Part shown: in pieces, positions 1-5,623 of the stretch | How positions within the stretch are numbered: position 1 is the stretch's first letter | Layout: each line of letters opens with the position of its first letter | NCBI GenBank assembly: GCA_030600135.1 | Contig: JAUVMS010000264.1 | Span: forward strand, 1-5,623 | DNA from: Hyphomicrobiales bacterium | GTDB taxonomy: Bacteria; Pseudomonadota; Alphaproteobacteria; Rhizobiales; JAUVMS01 | Length of the DNA: 5,623 nucleotides | Reading direction: 5' to 3' | Made by a program: the position numbers and the translations under genes | The notes under the pieces: generated by a model | What the model was told of the DNA's origin: nothing | The model's database searches: none | What the model saw: the letters and a program-made list of their open reading frames with translations, nothing else

Positions 1-1063
1 CCAGCGAAATGACCGCGTCCGGCTTACCCATCTCCTTGGCCGCTACAGCCGCAGCCGATAACCGCGCAGGCGCACGAAACAGTTGTTGGATCTCATGCGC
101 GAGACGGCTGGCATCAAGATCCACCTGCTCGATGCACCAAGCCCCACCTACCTCGGCGAGTCGAGTTGCATTGTAAAGTTGATCATTGTCAAGAGCATGG
201 GGAAGTGGCACCAAAATGGCCGGCCGACCAAGAACCGCAAGCTCTGAAACCGTCGATGCGCCCGAGCGCGCAATGACCAAATGGCTGTGTGCTATGCGCG
301 CCGGCAAATCAGAAAAAAACGTTGATAGTTCAGAGGCTATGCCGGAGAGGCGGTAGGCCGCCTCAACGCTCGCCAGATCCTCCTCGCGACATTGCTGGAT
401 GACCCGCAAGTGCGAGCGAATGTCTTCGGACAGTTGGCCAAGTGCTGGCGGCACGGTCTCGGAAAAGTATCGCGCTCCCTGGCTGCCGCCGAATACGAGA
501 AGGTTGAAATGGCTCGACGGATCAGGGGCACGGTAGGCCCGTTGGCCGAGCTCAACCACGGTTTGGCGAACCGGATTGCCCGTGAAACGAATCTTGCCCG
601 CAGCAACTCCCTCGAGCCGGCGTGTCTCAGGGAACGACGTGGCAATGGCCGAGACGTGCTTGGCCAGCATCTTGTTGGCCCGCCCCATGATCGCGTTGGC
701 TTCGTGAATGGCAGATGGCTTGCCCCTCAATCTCGCGGCGAACAGTGGGGGAAAGGTTGGATAACCGCCAAAGCCCATGACGACCGCGGGCTTGATTCGG
801 CCGAGCAGACGATGGGCGACGGCGACACCTTTGCTCAGGCTCGTTAAGGTGCTTGTCACGGCGAGCGGCGAGCGGCTGGCCAACGTGGCTGACGGAATCT
901 GGTAAATTTGGCGGGCTGGAAAGTCGCTGCCAAAACGATCGCCGCGCTCGTCGGTCGCAAGATCGACGTCGATGCCACGACGCGCCAATTCTTGCGCCAG
1001 CGCAAACGCCGGAAAGAGATGGCCGCCTGTGCCACCCGCCGTTAGCAAGACTGATTGTTGCAT
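1..1063 (-). CDS. murG: MurG, UDP-GlcNAc:lipid I N-acetylglucosaminyltransferase (last residues outside window)
   Basis: Peripheral inner-membrane GT-B glycosyltransferase that adds GlcNAc from UDP-GlcNAc to lipid I, giving lipid II. I translated the frame from the ATG at 1063; it stays open for 354 codons to the left edge, with no stop. N-terminal (acceptor) domain: LLTAGGTGGHLFPA (6-19, glycine-rich loop), GFGGYPTFPP (97-106) and HEANAIMGRANK (120-131). C-terminal (UDP-GlcNAc) domain: FTGNPVR (160-166), FGGSQGAR (191-198), QQCREEDL (223-230), and ARSGASTVSELAVLGRPAILVPLPHALDNDQLYNA (265-299), with Glu274 and Gln295 as the likely donor-binding residues. Related proteins are about 355-390 residues, so probably only a short tail is missing. 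The usual HEQN is HEAN (Ala122). No strong Shine-Dalgarno is visible, and the start is 9 nt after the ftsW stop, so coupling to ftsW is likely. murC would be expected next. Confidence 0.96.
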   Translation of the reverse strand, partial: MQQSVLLTAGGTGGHLFPAFALAQELARRGIDVDLATDERGDRFGSDFPARQIYQIPSATLASRSPLAVTSTLTSLSKGVAVAHRLLGRIKPAVVMGFGGYPTFPPLFAARLRGKPSAIHEANAIMGRANKMLAKHVSAIATSFPETRRLEGVAAGKIRFTGNPVRQTVVELGQRAYRAPDPSSHFNLLVFGGSQGARYFSETVPPALGQLSEDIRSHLRVIQQCREEDLASVEAAYRLSGIASELSTFFSDLPARIAHSHLVIARSGASTVSELAVLGRPAILVPLPHALDNDQLYNATRLAEVGGAWCIEQVDLDASRLAHEIQQLFRAPARLSAAAVAAKEMGKPDAVISL

Positions 1064-1072
1064 CGCCAAAGC

Positions 1073-2239
1073 TTATCTTGCTGAATGAAGGCCCCCTTCG
1101 GAGCCGACAATCATGGTGTTTTTCAGGCCAACCATGCCCGGCCGTCGGCACGTCAGCGCAAGGAGCATTCCCATTGCAAGCGACATGCCGAGTAAAGACG
1201 ATCCACCGTAGGACAGGAATGGCAAGGTCATGCCCTTGGCAGGCAACAGGCCAACGTTCACCCCAATGTTGATGAGCGCCTGAAAGCTGAAAAGCATCAC
1301 CAAGCCGGCTGCCGCATTGCGCCTGAAGCCGTCGCGCTCACGCCAAATCTGAGTTATGGCGCGCAGGCAGACGAACAGGAACAGGCCGATGAGGACCAGG
1401 CAGGTCACGATGCCGTACTCCTCGGCAATCACGGCCAGGATAAAGTCGGTATGAGCGTCCGGCAGGACCGACTTGATGGTGCCCTCACCAGGGCCACGGC
1501 CAAACCATCCACCTTGCACGAATGAATCGAAGGCGCGATCCATCTGGTAGGTGTCGCTTGCCGCCGGGTCGATGAAGGCATCGATGCGGCGGCGAACATG
1601 ATCGAGGGTCACATATGCCGCACCAATGGCAAGAGTTGCCAATGGCAGAAGGCTCACCAACCAACTGAGCGGGACACCACTGACGAAGAACAGGCCGGCC
1701 CAGACCATGGTCAACAGGAGCGCTTGGCCAATATCGGGCTGCAGTGCTAGCAGGCCAATGACGATCAGATAGAGCGCTATGGCGAGCACCATGGCCGGCA
1801 CGTCACTGCGCCGAGCCCGCTCGGACAAAAGCCAGGCAGTGAGACCAATGAAGGCCGGCTTGGCCAGCTCGGAGGGCTGCAGCGAGATGCTGGCGAACCT
1901 AATCCAGCGGCGCGCGCCATTCACCTCCGGCCCCCACAGCAAGGCAAGCACCATCAGTGCGATAGAGCCCAGAAAAACCAACAGGCTCAGTCTGCGGATA
2001 CCCGCCGAGTGCAGGAGTGAAACGGCAGTCATCACCGCCAGGCCGAAGCATGCGAACAGAACATGGCGCTCAACGAAATGGTATTGTGCCAGGCCCTTCT
2101 TGTCGGCAACGGTCGGGCCCGCAGCGAGCGACAGCAAGACCCCCGCGGCCAGCAACGCCAGGACGCCGCCAAGCAGCTGCCGGTCAACCGTAAACCACCA
2201 TTCGCCGAGACGGCTGCGGTCGGAGCGCGACACCCTCAT
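1073..2239 (-). CDS. ftsW: FtsW, SEDS-family septal peptidoglycan glycosyltransferase
   Basis: Polytopic inner-membrane protein of the divisome that polymerises lipid II at the septum together with a class B PBP (FtsI). The product is 388 residues with about ten hydrophobic segments. SEDS signatures seen: NGARRWIRF (107-115) and QPSELAKPAF (121-130), FDSFVQGGWFGRGPGEG (237-253), PDAHTDFILAVIAEE (260-274, with Asp265 at the place of the essential SEDS aspartate), and INIGVNVGLLPAKGMTLPFLSYGGSS (323-348). A short cytoplasmic start with the RSRLGEWWFTVDR segment precedes the first membrane span. Position between murD and murG, the GGWFGRGPGEG loop and the length favour FtsW over RodA. The start at 2239 overlaps the murD stop by 4 nt (ATGA), which suggests translational coupling. 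The tail after the last membrane segment is short (about 25 residues). The stop is TAA at 1075-1073. Confidence 0.96.
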   Translation of the reverse strand: MRVSRSDRSRLGEWWFTVDRQLLGGVLALLAAGVLLSLAAGPTVADKKGLAQYHFVERHVLFACFGLAVMTAVSLLHSAGIRRLSLLVFLGSIALMVLALLWGPEVNGARRWIRFASISLQPSELAKPAFIGLTAWLLSERARRSDVPAMVLAIALYLIVIGLLALQPDIGQALLLTMVWAGLFFVSGVPLSWLVSLLPLATLAIGAAYVTLDHVRRRIDAFIDPAASDTYQMDRAFDSFVQGGWFGRGPGEGTIKSVLPDAHTDFILAVIAEEYGIVTCLVLIGLFLFVCLRAITQIWRERDGFRRNAAAGLVMLFSFQALINIGVNVGLLPAKGMTLPFLSYGGSSLLGMSLAMGMLLALTCRRPGMVGLKNTMIVGSEGGLHSAR

Positions 2240-3642
2240 TGCACGCCCCCTGTGCCCAAGACGACGCCATCAAGGCCAGCGACCGCTGCCTTGAACGCGT
2301 CACCTCGCGCCTCGAAGTCTGGAAATTGGTCGAAGGATGCACAGGCCGGGGACAGTAGCACGACAGCTCGTGGGTGATCGTCGCGGCTAGCGTCGCGGGC
2401 GGCGGCCGATACGGCGGCCGCAATCGTTCCGGATGTTTCGTGCGGCACGACTGCGCCCAAAGTTGTGGCGAAGGGTTCGGCAGCCTCGCCGACTAAGTAG
2501 GCCTTGGCAAGGCGCGAAAACTGGGGAGTAAGCGTCTCGATGCCACCTTCCTTGGCCAGTCCACCAGCAATCCAATAGATGCGATCGTAGGCATCCAGGG
2601 CATGACCGGCGGCTTCGGCGTTGGTTGCCTTGGAATCATTGACAAAAAGGACCCGGCCAACTTGGCCGACCAGCTCCATGCGGTGGGCGAGGCCTGGGAA
2701 ACTGGCGAGCCCACGCGCGATAGCCGCCGGTTCGACGCCAAGGCTTCGCAGCAAGGCCCATGCGGCGGCTGCGTTTTGCCGGTTATGGCGGCCCGGCAAG
2801 GTCGCGTATTGACCGAGTGCGACGCGCGGTATCTGAACGCCGTCGCGTACCTCGATCAGCATGTCGTCACAACAAACGCCGCGGTCGACCGGCCCTTCGG
2901 TGGACACCTTTTCGACAGTCCGCCGTTCAGCGAGCGCAGCTGCGATGGCCCGGCAATGGGTGTCGTCAATGCTGCAGACCGCAGTATCGCCTGGCCCCAG
3001 GTTGGCGAAGATGCGCGCCTTGACGGCAGCGTAGTGTTGCAACGTCCCGTGGCGATCGAGGTGATCGGGTGTGATGTTGAGGAGCGCGGCGGCATTGGCC
3101 TCGAGCGACGGTGTCAGGTCGATTTGATAGGACGAAAACTCGATAACGTAGGCGCGATCATCCTCGAGTGGCTCAAGCCCGAGGATCGCTTCGCCGATGT
3201 TGCCGCCGAGGCTAACTTTGCAACCGGCCTGCTTCAATAAGTGCGCGACCAGGGCCGCCGTGGTTGACTTGCCGTTGGTCCCAGTGATGGCGATCACTCG
3301 GGCGCGCGAGGCAAGTGCCCGACGCTCGCGGAAAAAAAGCTCCGTATCACCGATAATCTCAACGCCAGCCCGTTGTGCTTGCCGCACCGTCCAATGGGGC
3401 TCGGGGTGGGTGAGTGGCACACCCGGTGCAAGCACCAAAGCAGAGAGCGCCGACCAATCGAGCAGGCGCAAATCGGCAAGTTCAATCCCCTCATCAGCGG
3501 CCGTTTCGCGGCCTCGTTCGCCGTCATCCCAGCCGATAACTTGGGCGCCGCCGGCTCGCAGTGCATGGGCCGCCGCCAGGCCCGAGCGCGCCAGGCCGAA
3601 CACGGCAACCCGTCTGCCGGCAAATGTCGTCACGGCAATCAT
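2236..3642 (-). CDS. murD: MurD, UDP-MurNAc-L-alanine:D-glutamate ligase
   Basis: Cytoplasmic ATP-dependent ligase that adds D-glutamate to UDP-MurNAc-L-alanine. The product is 468 residues, close to other MurD proteins (E. coli about 438, alphaproteobacterial ones usually longer). The three-domain layout is readable: an N-terminal Rossmann-like domain beginning with VAVFGLARSG (12-21), a central ATPase domain with P-loop ITGTNGKST (119-127), IEFSSYQ (167-173), NITPDHLDRHG (189-199) and YAAVKARIF (204-212, with Lys208 at the place of the carbamylated lysine), and a C-terminal domain with LPGRHNRQNAAAA (282-294), FVNDSKATN (333-341) and LLSPACASFDQF (429-440). The start is the ATG at 3642, giving a typical beginning, although the ribosome site is weak (AGGT about 14 nt upstream). 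It follows mraY after 69 nt, and its TGA stop overlaps the ftsW start as ATGA. All key motifs are intact. Confidence 0.97.
   Translation of the reverse strand: MIAVTTFAGRRVAVFGLARSGLAAAHALRAGGAQVIGWDDGERGRETAADEGIELADLRLLDWSALSALVLAPGVPLTHPEPHWTVRQAQRAGVEIIGDTELFFRERRALASRARVIAITGTNGKSTTAALVAHLLKQAGCKVSLGGNIGEAILGLEPLEDDRAYVIEFSSYQIDLTPSLEANAAALLNITPDHLDRHGTLQHYAAVKARIFANLGPGDTAVCSIDDTHCRAIAAALAERRTVEKVSTEGPVDRGVCCDDMLIEVRDGVQIPRVALGQYATLPGRHNRQNAAAAWALLRSLGVEPAAIARGLASFPGLAHRMELVGQVGRVLFVNDSKATNAEAAGHALDAYDRIYWIAGGLAKEGGIETLTPQFSRLAKAYLVGEAAEPFATTLGAVVPHETSGTIAAAVSAAARDASRDDHPRAVVLLSPACASFDQFPDFEARGDAFKAAVAGLDGVVLGTGGVQ
2245..2251 (-). promoter_or_regulatory. Shine-Dalgarno site of ftsW (AGGGGGC) inside the murD 3' end
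   Basis: On the minus strand AGGGGGC ends 5 nt before the ftsW ATG at 2239. It encodes part of the MurD tail (GTGGVQ), so the murD end doubles as the ftsW ribosome site. The spacing equals that of the mraY site. It supports the ATGA start choice. Confidence 0.6.
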
Positions 3643-3711
3643 GGTCGCTTTTGTACCTGATTCAGGCCGTTACGCCTGCACCCCTTGCGCAAAAACCGGT
3701 TCACCAACCCG
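3643..3711. other. mraY-murD intergenic spacer, 69 nt
   Basis: This is the longest non-coding stretch in the window. It contains a small inverted repeat, CAGGC (3663-3667) and GCCTG (3674-3678) around a 6-nt loop, and the weak murD ribosome site (minus-strand AGGT, about 14 nt before the ATG). No T-tract follows the repeat in the transcribed direction, so it does not look like an intrinsic terminator. I see no clear -35/-10 pair. An internal promoter for murD cannot be excluded by eye. Confidence 0.5.
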
Positions 3712-4866
3712 CTATCGCAACTTCAATGTGGCAAGCCCAATGAGCGCGAGCACGACGGCAATAATCCAGAACCGAACGACAATGGTCGGCTCCTCCCAGC
3801 CTTTTTGCTCGAAGTGGTGATGCAATGGCGCCATACGAAACACGCGTCGCCCCGTCAGCTTGAACGACAAAACCTGAACAATGACGGAGACGGTCTCGAG
3901 CACAAAAAGACCACCAACGATGGCCAAAACAAGCTCATGCTTGGTTGCGACAGCAATGGCACCGAGCGCGCCGCCCAGGGCCAGCGAGCCGGTATCGCCC
4001 ATGAAGATCATGGCTGGCGGCGCGTTGAACCACAAAAATCCCAATCCCGCCCCGACGAGCGCACCACAAATAACCGCCAACTCGCCGGCACCCTGGACGT
4101 AGTGAATCTGGAGATACTTGGCGAACACCGCATTGCCGGAGAGATATGCGATCAGGCCGAACGTGCTCGCCGCAACCATCACGGGCACGATGGCCAGGCC
4201 GTCGAGGCCATCCGTCAGATTGACCGAATTGCCAGCACCTGCGATCACCAACACGCCCAACAGGAGGAAAAAGGGCCCGAGATAGATTAGGGCATCCTTG
4301 AGGAACGGAACGGTCAGCGAGCAGGCAAACCGCTCGGTTTGCGCGCCGTTGATGAGCGACGGCAAATGAGTCAAGCAGTCAAAGGGGTTCTGGTCGGCCT
4401 GCATCATGCCGACGACGACCACGGCGAAGGTCGCAAGCACGGCAATCGAGAGTTCGAGCGCGAGCTTTGCCCGGCTCGATGAACCGGAGGTGGTTCGCTG
4501 GGTCACCTTGAGGTAGTCGTCATAAAAACCGATGGCGCCGAACGAGAGCGTAACGCCCAAGACGATCCAGACATAGGGATTGGCCCAATTGGCCCATAGC
4601 AAAGTCGCGACCGTGATCCCCATCAGGATCATCAAGCCGCCCATGGTGGGGGTACCCTGTTTCTTGACGATGTGGCTTTGCGGGCCGTCCTCGCGAATGG
4701 GCTGCCCCCTGCCCTGGCGAACCCGCAAGAGGTTGATCAGGCGGGGGCCAAACAAAAACACGAACAACAGCGCGGTGACGATGGAACCACCGGTGCGAAA
4801 GGTGATGTAGCGAAATACGTTTAGCGCACCGAATTGATCGCTGAAATTCACCAACTCGTATAGCAT
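3712..4866 (-). CDS. mraY: MraY, phospho-MurNAc-pentapeptide-transferase (lipid I synthase)
   Basis: Integral membrane enzyme that transfers phospho-MurNAc-pentapeptide from UDP to undecaprenyl phosphate on the cytoplasmic face, making lipid I. The product is 384 residues with about ten hydrophobic segments (near 28-44, 75-93, 97-114, 136-155, 191-211, 224-242, 261-281, 288-307, 311-333 and 362-381). Family motifs are complete: GTPTMGG (71-77), FYDDYLKV (114-121, the Asp pair), NLTDGLDGL (216-224, catalytic/Mg-binding Asp region), FMGDTGSLALGG (288-299) and HHHFEQKGW (349-357). I chose the ATG at 4866: it gives the expected MLYELVNFSDQF beginning and has AGGGGC 5 nt upstream. The frame extends to a GTG at 4887, but that would add the unusual MRGQGHW. 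The protein is longer than the E. coli enzyme (about 360 residues), mainly through a roughly 20-residue-longer loop between segments 4 and 5 that carries Cys164 and Cys182. The stop is TAG. Confidence 0.97.
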   Translation of the reverse strand: MLYELVNFSDQFGALNVFRYITFRTGGSIVTALLFVFLFGPRLINLLRVRQGRGQPIREDGPQSHIVKKQGTPTMGGLMILMGITVATLLWANWANPYVWIVLGVTLSFGAIGFYDDYLKVTQRTTSGSSSRAKLALELSIAVLATFAVVVVGMMQADQNPFDCLTHLPSLINGAQTERFACSLTVPFLKDALIYLGPFFLLLGVLVIAGAGNSVNLTDGLDGLAIVPVMVAASTFGLIAYLSGNAVFAKYLQIHYVQGAGELAVICGALVGAGLGFLWFNAPPAMIFMGDTGSLALGGALGAIAVATKHELVLAIVGGLFVLETVSVIVQVLSFKLTGRRVFRMAPLHHHFEQKGWEEPTIVVRFWIIAVVLALIGLATLKLR

Positions 4867-4871
4867 CCAGT

Positions 4872-4877
4872 GCCCCT
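4872..4877 (-). promoter_or_regulatory. Shine-Dalgarno site of mraY (AGGGGC)
   Basis: On the minus strand AGGGGC ends 5 nt before the ATG at 4866. It supports that ATG over the GTG at 4887, because this site would fall inside the coding sequence if GTG were used. It lies in the 37-nt murF-mraY spacer. Confidence 0.6.
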
Positions 4878-4903
4878 GCCCGCGCACTCAGCGCTTGTTG
4901 ATA

Positions 4904-5623
4904 TCAATCCTTGGCCACTTGAGCGTCGTTCAGGCGCTCGCTCAAAGCGTCGACTAGCGGGCCGATGCGACTGCCCAGCGATCCCTTGAGCATGACCACG
5001 TCTCCACCCCGAACCGTTTCGAGGAGTACCAACCGCAAGCCCTCGGCATCCACGGCGTATGCCCCCTTCATGGCCGCAGGCAGCACGTCGTAAAGCTCGA
5101 CCATGTTTGAGCCGCACGCCAACACGAGATCCACGCCCGCGTCAAGCACGGGCTGGAGCAATCCAAGGTGGAGTTCTTTTGATCGATCGCCAAGCTCCAG
5201 CATATCGCCGAGGACGACAACGCGGCGCGGGAATTCCCGCCTCGGTACGTGAGCCATGGCCGACAATGCCGCCGCCATCGAAGCCGGGTTGGCGTTGTAG
5301 CTCTCGTCGATGACCATGATCCGACCTTGAGCGGTTTCATAGACCGTGCGTGCGCCGCGTCCCTTGGGAGCCCGCAGTTTGGCAAACTCTTCCGCGCCGC
5401 GCGCGACGTCAACGCCGGCGGCTTGCAATGCCGCAAGCACGGCCAATGCATTCTGCACGATGTGCAGGCCCGGAGCGCCAATCCGACATTTGACCGGCGT
5501 GCCAAGGAGATCGGCATTGAAGTCGGAACCATTCGTGCCGGGTTCGACGTTCGCCAACCGCACATCTGCGGCGGGATCTGCGCCGAAGGTAAGAATACGA
5601 CCAACGCCGGCGCTCAGCGCGCG
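4904..5623 (-). CDS. murF: MurF, UDP-MurNAc-tripeptide:D-alanyl-D-alanine ligase (C-terminal 239 residues; 5' end outside window)
   Basis: Cytoplasmic ATP-dependent Mur ligase that adds the D-Ala-D-Ala dipeptide to UDP-MurNAc-tripeptide, the last soluble step of peptidoglycan precursor synthesis. The frame is open from the right edge to a TGA at 4906-4904. Only the end of the central domain and the C-terminal ligase domain are present; the P-loop lies outside the window. Visible hallmarks, numbered from the first visible codon, are PGLHIVQNALAVLAAL (51-66, the ligase histidine/asparagine motif), APKGRGA (85-91), DESYNANPASM (106-116, the most diagnostic MurF motif), VVLGDMLELG (136-145) and VMLKGSLGSRI (210-220). 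A GTG at 5563 could look like a start but is an internal valine codon, since homology continues upstream of it. The usual GRH is GLH here. It is the most upstream gene of the window's operon and is followed by mraY after 37 nt. The identification is secure. Confidence 0.97.
   Translation of the reverse strand, partial: RALSAGVGRILTFGADPAADVRLANVEPGTNGSDFNADLLGTPVKCRIGAPGLHIVQNALAVLAALQAAGVDVARGAEEFAKLRAPKGRGARTVYETAQGRIMVIDESYNANPASMAAALSAMAHVPRREFPRRVVVLGDMLELGDRSKELHLGLLQPVLDAGVDLVLACGSNMVELYDVLPAAMKGAYAVDAEGLRLVLLETVRGGDVVMLKGSLGSRIGPLVDALSERLNDAQVAKD

Larger units (their letters stand above)
1..5623 (-). other. dcw cluster segment, probable single operon murF-mraY-murD-ftsW-murG
   Basis: The five genes share one strand and the order known from most Proteobacteria. 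The junctions are +37, +69, -4 and +9 nt, which is typical of a polycistronic unit. By family knowledge, murE should lie upstream (beyond the right edge) and murC, murB, ddl, ftsQ, ftsA and ftsZ downstream (beyond the left edge). Continuous transcription is inferred from spacing and the lack of a terminator; no promoter is visible in the window. Confidence 0.85.

Noticed and set aside
313..319. A run of seven A (T7 in the murG mRNA sense), a possible slippage or sequencing-error site; a similar run lies at 3332-3338 in murD.
   Set aside because: With seven bases the MurG frame reads STFFSDLPARIAHSHLVIARSGAS and MurD reads TELFFRERR, both as expected, so no frameshift is present. Programmed slippage has no support.
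337..1151. Minus-strand open frames at 337-645 and 627-1151 that could suggest a broken or frameshifted murG.
   Set aside because: Both are in other frames than murG. The true murG frame from 1063 is open without interruption to the left edge and carries all expected motifs.
2396..2421. Repeated GGCGGCCG units in the murD 3' region as a possible regulatory repeat.
   Set aside because: They are explained by alanine-rich coding sequence (TIAAAVSAAARDAS) in GC-rich DNA.
3663..3678. Inverted repeat between mraY and murD as a rho-independent terminator.
   Set aside because: The stem is only 5 bp and no U-tract follows it on the minus strand; a terminator in the middle of this operon would also be unexpected.
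2602..4290. Three long plus-strand open frames (2602-3240, 3197-3820, 3685-4290) antisense to murD and mraY.
   Set aside because: They lie opposite well-supported genes with full family motifs. Their translations are low in hydrophobic structure, rich in Arg/Pro/Ser and show no recognisable domain. Long antisense frames are common in GC-rich coding DNA.
5561..5563. GTG at 5563 as the start of a shorter MurF-like protein.
   Set aside because: The same frame continues upstream to the window edge with plausible MurF sequence (RALSAGVGRILTFGADPAAD), so this GTG is an internal valine codon.

Overview
This window is an internal slice of the conserved division and cell wall (dcw) cluster of a Gram-negative bacterium. 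All genes lie on the minus strand, so transcription runs from the right end to the left. In that order they are murF (3' part only), mraY, murD, ftsW and murG (nearly complete, cut by the left edge). Coding is almost gap-free: there are 37 nt between murF and mraY, 69 nt between mraY and murD, a 4-nt ATGA overlap between murD and ftsW, and 9 nt between ftsW and murG. I see no gene on the plus strand and no RNA gene, mobile element, CRISPR array or convincing terminator. No stretch over 300 nt lacks a gene.

The host is most likely an alphaproteobacterium. The base composition is GC-rich by eye. The MraY start (LNVFRYITFRTGG), the MurD start (VTTFAGRRVAVFGLARSG), the LLPAKGMTLPFLSYGGSS segment of FtsW and the QQCREEDL...LPARIAHSHLVIARSGAS stretch of MurG all read like alphaproteobacterial versions, as remembered and without a database search. 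A Rhodospirillales-like lineage is possible, but the window alone cannot fix it.

The five products act in sequence on peptidoglycan precursors. MurD adds D-Glu to UDP-MurNAc-L-Ala, and MurF adds D-Ala-D-Ala to the UDP-MurNAc-tripeptide. MraY moves the phospho-MurNAc-pentapeptide onto undecaprenyl phosphate to give lipid I, and MurG adds GlcNAc to give lipid II. FtsW is the SEDS glycosyltransferase that polymerises lipid II at the septum. The overlap and short gaps point to one polycistronic transcript with translational coupling.

I found no new system here; this is an ordinary core region. The points worth a second look are residue-level: a long MraY extracytoplasmic loop with two cysteines, an HEAN instead of HEQN motif in MurG, a GLH instead of GRH motif in MurF, and the relatively long mraY-murD spacer. 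The mraY start is better placed at an ATG seven codons inside the longest open frame.
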